Of a DNA stretch of 64,000 nt, positions 8,098-16,751 are shown one piece after another; position 1 is the stretch's first letter, and the number at the start of each line of letters is the position of its first letter. The notes under the pieces are model-generated. The model was not told the DNA's origin. It saw only the letters and a program-made list of their open reading frames with translations, and ran no database searches. The position numbers and the translations under genes were made by a program. Location: contig NZ_PISP01000001.1 of assembly GCF_002834295.1 (NCBI RefSeq), positions 620,001 to 684,000 on the forward strand, written 5' to 3'. The stretch comes from Rhodohalobacter barkolensis (lineage in GTDB: Bacteria; Bacteroidota; Rhodothermia; Balneolales; Balneolaceae).

Positions 8098-11088
8098 TTA
8101 AAAGTTGAGATTCAGTCCCAACATAAAGGTGCGTGGCCGTGGATAGAGATTGAAATCAATTCCTCCAAATACCTCAGGATCCTGCCCGCTATAGTCCGTA
8201 ATCGTAAATACGTTCTGTACCGTAGCAGATACTCTCATTGAAGAGACCAGATCGAATAGACTGTCGAAAGTATATCCTAACGAAACGTTGTCCAGTCTTA
8301 CAAAAGATGCATTTTCAACGTAGTGATCTGATCGATATTGAGCCGCTTCGAAACCGGTTTCATAAATGTACTCTGTAGGATTCATAGTAAATCCTGCAGT
8401 GTTGTACACTGAGTCATAGAAACCCCTGTCAGATGCTACGTTGTTATAAACATAGTTGCCGATACTTGCACGTGCAGAGAATGAAGCGTCCCATTGCTTG
8501 TACTCATAACGTGAGGACAAACCGAGTGTGTAGTCCGGATTTGGACTCTTATATCGGTACTTGTCTGCTTCATCAATCACGCCGTCTCCGTTTCTGTCAA
8601 CATATAGTCCTTCAATCGGTGCACCATTCTGGTCATAAACCTGCTCAAACACAAAGAATGAGTTTCTTGGGAAACCAACACTGTGTACTTGAACTTGGTT
8701 ACCGGTACCGCCGGCAATTCCACCCACTTCAACACCTACATAGGTTGGATCATCAGCCGTTGTCAGCTTCGTAATCTCATCTATGTTATAGGTAGCGTTG
8801 AACGTTACCTGCCAGTATGAATCTTCTGTAGATAGCAATCTGGTTGTGATATCAAACTCAAGACCCTGTACTTCAAGCGAACCGACATTCGAAAGGATTC
8901 GGTTTGTGAAGTTTGTTCCGGCTGGAACAGGAATCACGTTCAGGAGGTCATCCGTTTCCCGCAGATAATATTCAATGGAGCCGAAAAATCTCTCTCCAAA
9001 TATGCTATAGTCGAGGGCTACGTTATATGTCGTGGTTTCTTCCCATTTCAGTTCAGAATTGTATCCTTCTGGACGCAGGGTTGTAATCCATTCATTACCG
9101 AATGCATAACGTGCTGTGTTTTGACCAAAGGTGTACTGAGGCAGATATGGGTAATTACCTTGCCCAATTCGCTGCTGGCCTGTAACACCGTAACCGAGTC
9201 TCAACTTCAACTCATTGATGTTCTCAGAATCTTCCAGGAAGCTCTCTTCATGCATCTGCCATGCAAACGCGAAAGAAGGGAAGAGTCCCCAGCGGTTATC
9301 TTCAGAGAATCTGGATGTACCATCATAACGCAGAGTACCTGTTAACAGATATCTGTCCTTGAACGAGTAGTTTGCACGACCAAAGAATGATGTGATATAG
9401 TATTCAGTAGCATAATCAGTATCACTGTCTACACGCACGGCCTGCGAACGGTCGAAGTTGGTTGAGTAGTTTGAACCCTCTTCGAAGTGATGCTCCCAGG
9501 AGTATCCTGCTGTTAAATCCAGTGAACTTTCAATGGATTCCAGGTCTGTGTTATAGTTTAGATAAAAATCGAGAAGTTCATTCTCTTTTCTCTGGTCATA
9601 ATCCGATTGAACACCGGAAAGTCCCTGTCCGTCAAAAGCAAAGGCAGCTTCATCACTTACCAGAACTTTACCGTCTCCAACATCAGAGTAGTCCAGTCCA
9701 AGGTTTAGCGTAGCGGTCAGTTCTTCAAAGAATGAAGGATTGTAATCCATTTTAACATTACCGATTAATCGATAAACGGTAGATTCATCTCTTCGTTGGT
9801 CAATCAGTGCAACCGGGTTGGCCGGTGCAATAGGAATTGGATTTCCATCGCCGTCTAACCAGGCGGTATATCCACCATACTGACTTCCTCCGGACATTAC
9901 AGGCTGAGTCGGGTCGAAGTTAATAGCAGTGTTAATTGCCCCCTGATCAGCAAATCTGTTGTCAACACGTGTTCCTCTAGCATTCAATTCAATAGCGAGC
10001 TGGTCATCTAACAGAGATGGGTTCAATGCGATAGAACCTGTTAATCGATCATTATAAGAGGTTTTCAAAACACCCTGATTCCCTGAGAAACCTAAAGATG
10101 CACGATAAGGTAAATTCCCTACAGCACCGCTTACACTTATATTATGGTCCTGGCTAAAGGTGTTACGGAAAATTTCATCCTGCCAGTCTGTTTGGCTGTT
10201 GCCCAATGTGTTCAGAGCACCTGAAGGCAGACTACCGTTGTCAACACCGATTTCTACAAACTGTTGGAATCTTTCAGCACTTAGTGCATCAATTCGATCC
10301 GAGTTTGTTTGGTAAGAGTATCGTCCGGTATAATTAACTTCGACATCCTGCCCGGTTTCGCCTCTCTTGGTGGTGATAATAATAACACCGTTAGAAGCAC
10401 GTGAACCGTAAATGGCAGTAGCTGAAGCATCCTTTAGTACGGTAATCGACTCAATGTCGTTCGGGTTAATGGAGTTGAGTGGACTTCTCATACCGGAAAT
10501 ACCACCGTCATCCAATGGAACTCCATCTACAACATATAACGGATCGTTACTTGCTGATAGGGAAGAACCTCCACGAATACGAATGGTTGCGCCCGCGCCG
10601 GGTGCACCACTGTTGGATGTTACCTGAACACCGGCGGCGCGTCCCTGGAACAGCTCTTCGGGGGAAGTAATTGCACCAGCATTGAAATCCCTTGAGCTTA
10701 CAACACGTACAGAACCGGTGTTATCACCTCGTTCCTGAACGCCGTAACCAATTACGACCAGTTCTGAAAGAGCCTGAACATCCGTGCTCATTTCTACATC
10801 AATGGTTTCGCGTCCGTCAACCGGTATTTCTCTGGTGACAAATCCTATGTAAGAAAATACCAATACATCATCGGCACTTACTTGAAGGGAGTATTCACCA
10901 TCGAGGTTTGTAGTAGTACCTCGATCCGGTGAACCCTTTACGGTGATATTAACACCGGGCAAGGATTCACCCGTTTCTAATTCTGTTACCGTACCGCTGA
11001 CCGTCAGTTCAGATTGTGCATGCGCCGGCAGGGCGTACGAACAAAAGAACAAGACCAGAAGCAGGCTGAGTAGCTGTTTTACCTTCAT
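8098..11088 (-). CDS. susC: SusC/RagA-family TonB-linked outer-membrane transporter
   Basis: 996 residues. A signal peptide ends near residue 24 ('ALPAHA'), then comes a carboxypeptidase-regulatory-like domain (about 28-105; 'VSGTVTELETGESLPGVNITV'), a TonB-box-like 'LSELVVIGYG', and the plug with SusC signatures 'RIRGGSSLSASNDPLYVVDGVPLDD' split across about 170-195 and 'ITVLKDASATAIYGSRASNGVI' near 215-237. The rest is a 22-strand-type barrel ending in 'GLNLNF' with a terminal Phe. It imports maltodextrins across the outer membrane with SusD as lid, powered by TonB. It is the first gene of susC-susD-susE; two LacI-family-like operators lie 50 and 150 nt upstream. Confidence 0.95.
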   Translation of the reverse strand: MKVKQLLSLLLVLFFCSYALPAHAQSELTVSGTVTELETGESLPGVNITVKGSPDRGTTTNLDGEYSLQVSADDVLVFSYIGFVTREIPVDGRETIDVEMSTDVQALSELVVIGYGVQERGDNTGSVRVVSSRDFNAGAITSPEELFQGRAAGVQVTSNSGAPGAGATIRIRGGSSLSASNDPLYVVDGVPLDDGGISGMRSPLNSINPNDIESITVLKDASATAIYGSRASNGVIIITTKRGETGQDVEVNYTGRYSYQTNSDRIDALSAERFQQFVEIGVDNGSLPSGALNTLGNSQTDWQDEIFRNTFSQDHNISVSGAVGNLPYRASLGFSGNQGVLKTSYNDRLTGSIALNPSLLDDQLAIELNARGTRVDNRFADQGAINTAINFDPTQPVMSGGSQYGGYTAWLDGDGNPIPIAPANPVALIDQRRDESTVYRLIGNVKMDYNPSFFEELTATLNLGLDYSDVGDGKVLVSDEAAFAFDGQGLSGVQSDYDQRKENELLDFYLNYNTDLESIESSLDLTAGYSWEHHFEEGSNYSTNFDRSQAVRVDSDTDYATEYYITSFFGRANYSFKDRYLLTGTLRYDGTSRFSEDNRWGLFPSFAFAWQMHEESFLEDSENINELKLRLGYGVTGQQRIGQGNYPYLPQYTFGQNTARYAFGNEWITTLRPEGYNSELKWEETTTYNVALDYSIFGERFFGSIEYYLRETDDLLNVIPVPAGTNFTNRILSNVGSLEVQGLEFDITTRLLSTEDSYWQVTFNATYNIDEITKLTTADDPTYVGVEVGGIAGGTGNQVQVHSVGFPRNSFFVFEQVYDQNGAPIEGLYVDRNGDGVIDEADKYRYKSPNPDYTLGLSSRYEYKQWDASFSARASIGNYVYNNVASDRGFYDSVYNTAGFTMNPTEYIYETGFEAAQYRSDHYVENASFVRLDNVSLGYTFDSLFDLVSSMRVSATVQNVFTITDYSGQDPEVFGGIDFNLYPRPRTFMLGLNLNF

Positions 11089-11138
11089 AAAATCTACCTG
11101 TTTTTTTGAGTTATGGAATAAATTAAAATTGTCATGGT

Positions 11139-11153
11139 TTGAAAGCGCTTCAA
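11139..11153. promoter_or_regulatory. LacI-family-like operator 1 upstream of susC
   Basis: TTGAAAGCGCTTCAA, a near-palindrome around a central GCGC (AAGCGCTT is perfect), typical of LacI/CcpA-class operators with a central CG. It lies 50 nt before the susC start codon. Regulator assignment is inferred from the LacI-type gene in the locus. Confidence 0.55.
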
Positions 11154-11239
11154 TTGTTGTTTTTATCCTTCAGATCCTGATAATGTCTTTAATAAGGCAC
11201 TATTTATTTTTTCTGTAGCTTGTAAATAAGATGAACTTA

Positions 11240-11253
11240 TGAAAACGCTTACA
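11240..11253. promoter_or_regulatory. LacI-family-like operator 2 upstream of susC
   Basis: TGAAAACGCTTACA fits the CcpA/LacI-family consensus TGWAANCGNTNWCA at every defined position. It lies about 150 nt before susC and about 100 nt from operator 1; the spacing would allow DNA looping or dual-site binding. Confidence 0.6.
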
Positions 11254-11590
11254 TCTTGTCTTATTAATCTAATAATTTTTTGTGAAGATTCCTTAAAGAG
11301 AGTTCACAATTCTTGCTATCTAATAGATTAAAATAGGCTTATGATATCGTTCAGAGTTTAAAAAACAGATAATAAGCCAAAATACTCTTATATCATGTAT
11401 TTAACCATAGGCCAAATCAGGTTTAACCCGATTTTAGAAGGGGTATAAACTTTTAATGAAATGCTTTAATCTTATGATAATTCATAAATATTTCTTTGTT
11501 TTGTGCGCGTGTATTTGACCGCATGAAGCTCAGGCCTCTTAAGTCAGCACAGATAGAATTAGTCAGTTGCGAATCCAACAAAATGAAAAC
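11254..11590. other. Divergent intergenic region between susC and the EIIC-like gene
   Basis: AT-rich spacer that must hold promoters for both the minus-strand sus operon and the plus-strand EIIC-like gene. I could not find a convincing TAnnTTTG/TTTG Bacteroidota-type promoter, and I see no gene or RNA in it. Confidence 0.4.
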
Positions 11591-12595
11591 ATGTCATTTC
11601 TGAAAAGTAAGGGGATAGATATCTCATTTAATACCTATGTGATTACAGCACTGTCACATATGGCTCTGGGGTTATTTGCCTCACTAATCATAGGACTCAT
11701 TATTCGGACAGCCGGCGAGCAGTTTGAGATAGATATGCTGGTATCTGTTGGTCAAATGGCAATGGATCTGATGGGTCCGGCAATTGGAGTTGCCATCGCG
11801 TATGGTTTGAAAGCTCCGCCTCTGGTTCTGTTTGCCTCAGCTGTGGCAGGTGCATTTGGCTCAGCTTCCGGTGGACCCGCGGGTGCTTATATAGCGTCGC
11901 TGCTTGCGGTTGAGTTTGGGAAACTGATTTCCGGATCAACAAAAATCGACATTATAGCCACGCCACTGGTTACTATTTTTGTTGGGTATTTTGCAGCTGA
12001 ATATATTGGAGTGTTTATCAACCAGGGAATGCTGGCTTTTGGTGAGTTGATCAATTGGTCGGTAGATCAGCATCCGTTTTTTATGGGAATCTTGGTGGCC
12101 TCTTTAATGGGATTGGCACTCACAGCACCAATCTCCAGTGCAGCCATTGCCATCATGCTGGGCCTGGACGGACTGGCAGCCGGGGCTGCTACAGTTGGAT
12201 GTTCTGCACAAATGATTGGGTTTGCCGTGAGCAGTTACAGAGAGAATGGAGTGGGAGGATTAATTGCTCAGGGGATAGGAACTTCTATGCTGCAGATTGC
12301 AAACGTACTGAAGAAACCACTCATCATTCTGCCCCCGCTTATTGCCGGTGCGATATTAGCACCACTTTCTACCACACTCTTTAAAATGACAAACACTCCG
12401 GAAGGAGCAGGGATGGGAACCAGCGGATTTGTCGGACAGATCTTTACATTTACATCAATGGGATTTGATACTGTAGTTCTTCTCCAGGTGGCACTGCTTC
12501 ACTTCATTGGTCCGGCGTTAATTTGCTGGATGATTTCAGAATTATTCAGGAGAAAAAATTGGATTTCGTTTGGTGATATGAAAATTCAAAGTTAA
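11591..12595 (+). CDS. PTS EIIC-like integral membrane protein (PTS_EIIC_2 type)
   Basis: 334 residues from the ATG at 11591; a TTG 24 nt upstream could extend it by 8 residues. The protein is almost entirely hydrophobic helices (about nine or ten), with Gly-rich stretches such as 'AVAGAFGSASGGPAGAYIAS' and 'APISSAAIAIMLGLDGLAAG', resembling the PTS_EIIC_2 family of sugar-PTS-like membrane domains. No EIIA or EIIB domain is fused and no EI/HPr gene is present in the window. It is separate from the sus genes on the opposite strand. Family fairly likely; substrate and energy coupling unknown. Confidence 0.7.
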   Translation: MSFLKSKGIDISFNTYVITALSHMALGLFASLIIGLIIRTAGEQFEIDMLVSVGQMAMDLMGPAIGVAIAYGLKAPPLVLFASAVAGAFGSASGGPAGAYIASLLAVEFGKLISGSTKIDIIATPLVTIFVGYFAAEYIGVFINQGMLAFGELINWSVDQHPFFMGILVASLMGLALTAPISSAAIAIMLGLDGLAAGAATVGCSAQMIGFAVSSYRENGVGGLIAQGIGTSMLQIANVLKKPLIILPPLIAGAILAPLSTTLFKMTNTPEGAGMGTSGFVGQIFTFTSMGFDTVVLLQVALLHFIGPALICWMISELFRRKNWISFGDMKIQS

Positions 12596-12809
12596 ACCTG
12601 AATTAGAAGGTGATTCAACGTTTATATACTTAATAAAATTCAACTTATATTTAAGTAATTAGATTCTTCAATCCGGTGATTTTAGGAAAGTTTTTTAAAT
12701 TTCATTGAATTCCTTTTTTGAACGGAATTATAATAAAATAGTTCTTAGGTGAAAACTATATCCTATTGGTAATCATTGTAATGCATATACTTTCGTAAAT
12801 AAATTATAT

Positions 12810-12826
12810 ACCTAAATAATTTAGGT
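12810..12826. repeat. 17-bp perfect palindrome between convergent genes
   Basis: ACCTAAAT-A-ATTTAGGT in an AT-rich 264-nt spacer between the EIIC-like gene and the converging RsmI-like gene. It may act as a weak bidirectional terminator hairpin, though no T run follows. The remainder of 12596-12859 shows nothing. Confidence 0.4.
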
Positions 12827-12859
12827 TATGAGTATTTTGTAGCAAAAAATGACTCTTTT

Positions 12860-13573
12860 TTAACTCCCGGAGTAGATCAAAAACAGACAGGGCTTTTTTT
12901 GCAGATCAGGCTTGTCATTTTGCTTCCAGTGATGAACAGTTTTGGACTGAATGAACTCATCCTTTTGTGTAATATTACAAGCGACACAGAGACGGGTTGA
13001 TGGACGTAATTTATTTAGCAGGAGTTCAAAAAGTTGCTCATTGCGATGAGGCGTTTCCATGAAGATTTGAGTTTGATTCTTCTGAGAAGATTCCTGCTCA
13101 AGTTCGGATAACTCTTGTATTCTCTTTTTGTCGTTTAAGGATAAATAACCTTGGAAAGCGAAAGATTGTCCATTCATCCCGGACGCCATCAAAGCCATCA
13201 GGATGGAAGAAGGGCCAACGAGCGGGATGACTTCAATTCCATTATCGTGGGCCAATTTTACCAATTTCGCACCGGGATCGGCCACACCCGGAGCACCGGC
13301 CTCCGACATCAATCCTACATCCTGATCCTCCAGTAATTTCAGGAAACTGTAAATCTCTTGATCAGGCGTTTTTTTATTAAGCACTCTCATCGTCATCTTA
13401 TAGGGAGGAGTAGGGTGCTTGATCCACTGCAGAAAACTTTGCGTGGTTTGAGGTTTTTCTACAATAAAGCAGTTCAGCTTTTTCGTGATCTCCAGGGTAT
13501 GTTCAGGAAGAGCAAGGTTTTTCTTACGTTTACTTATGGGAGTAGGTATCAAATAGAGCTTATGCTTTTTCAT
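12860..13573 (-). CDS. SAM-dependent methyltransferase, RsmI/tetrapyrrole methylase family
   Basis: 237 residues. It starts 'MKKHKLYLIPTPI' and carries the family motifs 'VGLMSEAGAPGVADPGAKLV' (about 85-104) and 'PLVGPSSILMALMASGMNGQ' (about 117-136), then 'FMETPHRNEQL' near 170. RsmI 2'-O-methylates C1402 of 16S rRNA, but this protein is about 40 residues shorter than typical RsmI and lacks the early 'GNLEDIT' motif. It is therefore best called an RsmI-like methylase; the short form is common in Bacteroidota. The start overlaps the upstream membrane-protein gene by 14 nt, pointing to translational coupling at the end of the dapF operon. Confidence 0.82.
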   Translation of the reverse strand: MKKHKLYLIPTPISKRKKNLALPEHTLEITKKLNCFIVEKPQTTQSFLQWIKHPTPPYKMTMRVLNKKTPDQEIYSFLKLLEDQDVGLMSEAGAPGVADPGAKLVKLAHDNGIEVIPLVGPSSILMALMASGMNGQSFAFQGYLSLNDKKRIQELSELEQESSQKNQTQIFMETPHRNEQLFELLLNKLRPSTRLCVACNITQKDEFIQSKTVHHWKQNDKPDLQKKPCLFLIYSGS

Positions 13574-14081
13574 TTTCTTCCGAATCTTCGTTTTTATCTA
13601 TTCGCACGATGTCCAGTTTTTCTTCGCCATATTTTATTCGTTTAGCCGCAAACCGTGAACCGTAAAGCGCAATAATTATGGTTACTACGAGCCCGATTGC
13701 AGTTACCCCCAAATTTACCTTAATCACACTTTGCTGCAGATCGTACGTTGGCATTAACACAATGGGTTTAAATGAATCGGCTAAGTAACGAATAGGAATC
13801 AATTCAGAATCCATTATAACCTGAGCCATCTGGACCGGTAGACCGAGTTGTTCTGTGATGACCTCGTCATCCGACGTGGTAAATTCAATAACCACATAAC
13901 CGTTGGTTTGTGCAGCAATCTGTTTTACGTCAAAATCAATGACTGTAGCAACATAACTCGTCCCGTTTTCGAAGCTATCTTGAAGGCCAAAATATGTTGT
14001 AGCCTGATACCCAAATTGATAGAGGAAATATAGCGGAAGAAGCCAGATTAGATATATAAAGTAGTACTTATTCATTTTCAT
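13560..14081 (-). CDS. Small two-TM membrane protein, DUF3592-like layout
   Basis: 173 residues, function unknown. Transmembrane helices lie at about residues 6-22 ('YFIYLIWLLPLYFLYQFGY') and 122-142 ('VNLGVTAIGLVVTIIIALYG'), enclosing a ~95-residue beta-type domain ('YVVIEFTTSDDEVITEQLG'), followed by an acidic, lysine-rich cytoplasmic tail. The layout and the 'VEFTTsDGe' motif recall DUF3592 proteins, a weak match. It is 4 nt after the serine-hydrolase-like gene and overlaps the methylase gene. Confidence 0.65.
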   Translation of the reverse strand: MKMNKYYFIYLIWLLPLYFLYQFGYQATTYFGLQDSFENGTSYVATVIDFDVKQIAAQTNGYVVIEFTTSDDEVITEQLGLPVQMAQVIMDSELIPIRYLADSFKPIVLMPTYDLQQSVIKVNLGVTAIGLVVTIIIALYGSRFAAKRIKYGEEKLDIVRIDKNEDSEENEKA

Positions 14082-14085
14082 TCTT

Positions 14086-15309
14086 TTAATTGATTTCTGA
14101 ACGTTCTTGATTATCAGATAGGGAAACCTGCTCCATCAAATCAATAAGTGCAGGATCGTAAATGAGTCGTTGCTGAAAATCTTGATGCATGTGATTTCCA
14201 GACATATGAAACCAGAAACCGATCGGTAAATTGTCAAAAATAATAGCCTGAAATTTTGTTTCACCGGTATAAACCAATGTGCCAAAATCCACGCCGTTTA
14301 AAAGCCCCATCCGGTTGTCGAAGAGGGCGCCGTAATCGGTAAAGTCTCGTTGGATTTCAGATCGGTCGCTGTAGGGCGATCGTAACCAGTTCAGTATTCT
14401 TTCACTTGCCCTGCTTGAGATATTCTCCTGTGTGTAGATCTGTTCAAGAAATGTAGTCAAATCCCGAGCTGTGGCTTTTGGAAAAAGCTCCATTGCATCG
14501 CGCTCTTCCATGAATGATCTTCCGAGTCTGTCATCTTCAAATTCTTTTGTCAACTCTTCACGTATTGTTGAATCCGTAGTAAATTCATTGGATTGTTGAA
14601 TTACGTAATCTCTGAACTCACTTTTTGATCTTTCATCCCAATCGGATATAAGTTCATCAATAAATTGATTGCTTACCGATTCTGATATGGTAAGGTATAT
14701 TCCCGAAAATGGAAGAGGTGTATCCGTTGATTCGAGTCCAAATTGATCCATTAATCCATCCCAATCGAATGGCTCCAGCTTCCACCACAGGTAATCGGAG
14801 AGAGCCGGATCATTAAAATGGGAGAGAAGAACAAAAGCATCCTGTACTGAAATCTCTCCATTTTGAACCCACCCTTTCTCTTCTGCAAAAGTAATGGCAT
14901 CAGCGTGGACTGAATTGTCGATCTGTGGTAGTACATATTTGTCAATATCGTTCACAGAGATCAGTTCTTCCGGGTTAAGATCACCGGATTCCATCTCAAT
15001 TGCATAGGCGGTCATCAGAAATATATTGGATAGAGCACCCATGGTTCGGGGAGTATCTGCTTCATAGAAAATTGTAGAGTCCGGATGTTCAAGTACAATA
15101 CTGGCAACGGAGACATTCTGCGGATTTTGTTCAATATATTCCGTTAACCCTCGCAGTGACTCAGTTTTAGGCACCCAGTCAGATCCCTCCATAAATGCTT
15201 CCCGATTTTCAAGAAACGTGTTAAATGCCGTCCAGTTTAAACCGATCACTACAACCCCTAATACGAGAGCTGTACCTACAAATGCGGATATAAATTTTAA
15301 AATTCTCAT
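14086..15309 (-). CDS. Class A beta-lactamase-fold serine hydrolase homologue, apparently catalytically degenerate
   Basis: 407 residues with one N-terminal membrane anchor (about 5-24). The part from ~65 on follows the beta-lactamase/DD-peptidase pattern: 'TPRTMGALSNIFLMTAYAIEMESGDL' (split across 86-111) matches the SxxK region, but reads S94-N-I-F97, with Phe in place of the Lys; 'LLSHFNDPALSDYL' (161-174) matches the SDN region; and 'LVYTGETKFQAIIF' matches the KTG strand with Tyr for Lys. Loss of both lysines argues against normal penicillin-recognising catalysis. It may be a periplasmic structural or binding protein. It lies mid-operon, 51 nt after the plug-protein gene and 4 nt before the next gene. 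Confidence 0.7.
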   Translation of the reverse strand: MRILKFISAFVGTALVLGVVVIGLNWTAFNTFLENREAFMEGSDWVPKTESLRGLTEYIEQNPQNVSVASIVLEHPDSTIFYEADTPRTMGALSNIFLMTAYAIEMESGDLNPEELISVNDIDKYVLPQIDNSVHADAITFAEEKGWVQNGEISVQDAFVLLSHFNDPALSDYLWWKLEPFDWDGLMDQFGLESTDTPLPFSGIYLTISESVSNQFIDELISDWDERSKSEFRDYVIQQSNEFTTDSTIREELTKEFEDDRLGRSFMEERDAMELFPKATARDLTTFLEQIYTQENISSRASERILNWLRSPYSDRSEIQRDFTDYGALFDNRMGLLNGVDFGTLVYTGETKFQAIIFDNLPIGFWFHMSGNHMHQDFQQRLIYDPALIDLMEQVSLSDNQERSEIN

Positions 15310-15359
15310 GTGATGAATAAAGGGAAATAATGTGTCGTAATTATAAATTTGGACTGATT

Positions 15360-16751
15360 TTATCGACTTGCCTTATAAAACGTATTAACCTGCAACAATC
15401 TGTGATAAAATTGATTGATGTCTCTGAAGTAGACAAAAGCATGATACTCCTGTTGGTTATCCGGAAACAGTGTATCAAAGGCAAGATCGTCCATTGTTCC
15501 GTTTTCAACCAACACGTATTTGTATCGATACGTGCCTTCTTTCATAATAACCGTACTGATCCATCTTCCAAGATTCTCATCATAATTTAGTCGATGTTCT
15601 TGGGAGATTTTCCAGGAATTAAAATCGCCGACCAGATAAATTTCCTGATTCTCATTTAAATTGTATTCGGTATCAAATCTGAATTCAACTTCAAGATAGT
15701 TGGAGTTTGTGGTGGTTTCGGGGCCATAATTTTGAGGCACACCTACCGTAACCGGTTGCGTAAATCCTTCTGATTCATCTCTCAGTGTTACTTTCCAGGG
15801 CTCCGCGCTTTTATCAACGTCCAGAACCGTTCTGCTTAGCTGATCCACATTGTTTAGGTTCAACACTCGAAATTCATAATCGCCAAAAAAAGGTCGGTTA
15901 AAAGAGAGTTCAAACTGAGCTTCATCCGGGTCTGAAAAATCTAGTTCCTGAGCTTCTACACGTCGCCCCCAAAATTGATTTTGACTATAGTAAAAAGAGA
16001 GATCGAACTGAGGTTGATCCACAAAATCGGGTAGAACGTAACGACTTACAGGACTGTGCATCACTCTTTGGTTAAAGCGAGCAGACTGCAAAACTTCTGC
16101 ACCTGATGCTATTGAACCCTCATTTTCATACACGAAAAAAGGCAGAGAGAATTCAAGCTCACCCGTATCTCTGTTATGAATATGAAGTAAGTAATTTCCA
16201 CTGACTCTGAATCCGATGTTTTGATTAGGAAAGCTGTAAGAAAAAGACCGGTAGTACGGCTGTGATGATCGGCTGACTATACCGCCTGATATATCGTACT
16301 GTTCAAAACCTGTCAGGAACTGATCAGGCGAAAGACCTGACTCCGACCAGTCCGGATTATGGTGCGTAAATGAGATTTGGTACGAGCGTGATTCAAAGCC
16401 AAGCGACTCAAATCGAAGGGTTAACTGGTCGTTGCTGTTTAGCTCCAGAAATGGAGCAGCATTGGGTTGTTTGGAAGGATGGAGCTTAACGGAATAAACA
16501 GGATCATCCGGTGATACGACCTGTGGCAGTGTAAAATATTGATCAGTTGCAGATTCTTGTGATGATCTTTCCTCAGAATAGGATTGCCCTGTTGTTGTAC
16601 ACCCGTGTAAGGTTGTCACAATCAAAAGTGTAACACTCAGATTAATGATAACGGATACATATGAGTTATTTTTACAGATAGTACTCTCCCTCAAAAACAA
16701 AAGTTGCCGGTCCTTCAAGTTTAATTTCACTGTATTTTTTGTCAGATTCAT
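15360..16751 (-). CDS. Type IX secretion system plug protein (DUF5103 family), lipoprotein
   Basis: Up to 463 residues. A lipoprotein signal ends in 'TLLIVTTLHGC'. The body matches the DUF5103/type IX plug family ('VYSVKLHP', 'LTLRFESLGFESRSYQISFTH' split here, 'NYLLHIHN', 'FELSFNRPFFGDYEFRVLN'). A C-terminal E-set/CBM48-like module (~365-430) begins 'IYLVGDFNSWKI' and contains 'EGTYRYKYVLVENG'. In the family this protein plugs the SprA translocon pore. The only in-frame ATG gives a 50-residue leader overlapping dapF by 80 nt; a downstream TTG (for example in 'LLFLRES') is a plausible alternative. Its presence fits the type IX cargo proteins encoded elsewhere in the window. Confidence 0.82.
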   Translation of the reverse strand: MNLTKNTVKLNLKDRQLLFLRESTICKNNSYVSVIINLSVTLLIVTTLHGCTTTGQSYSEERSSQESATDQYFTLPQVVSPDDPVYSVKLHPSKQPNAAPFLELNSNDQLTLRFESLGFESRSYQISFTHHNPDWSESGLSPDQFLTGFEQYDISGGIVSRSSQPYYRSFSYSFPNQNIGFRVSGNYLLHIHNRDTGELEFSLPFFVYENEGSIASGAEVLQSARFNQRVMHSPVSRYVLPDFVDQPQFDLSFYYSQNQFWGRRVEAQELDFSDPDEAQFELSFNRPFFGDYEFRVLNLNNVDQLSRTVLDVDKSAEPWKVTLRDESEGFTQPVTVGVPQNYGPETTTNSNYLEVEFRFDTEYNLNENQEIYLVGDFNSWKISQEHRLNYDENLGRWISTVIMKEGTYRYKYVLVENGTMDDLAFDTLFPDNQQEYHAFVYFRDINQFYHRLLQVNTFYKASR

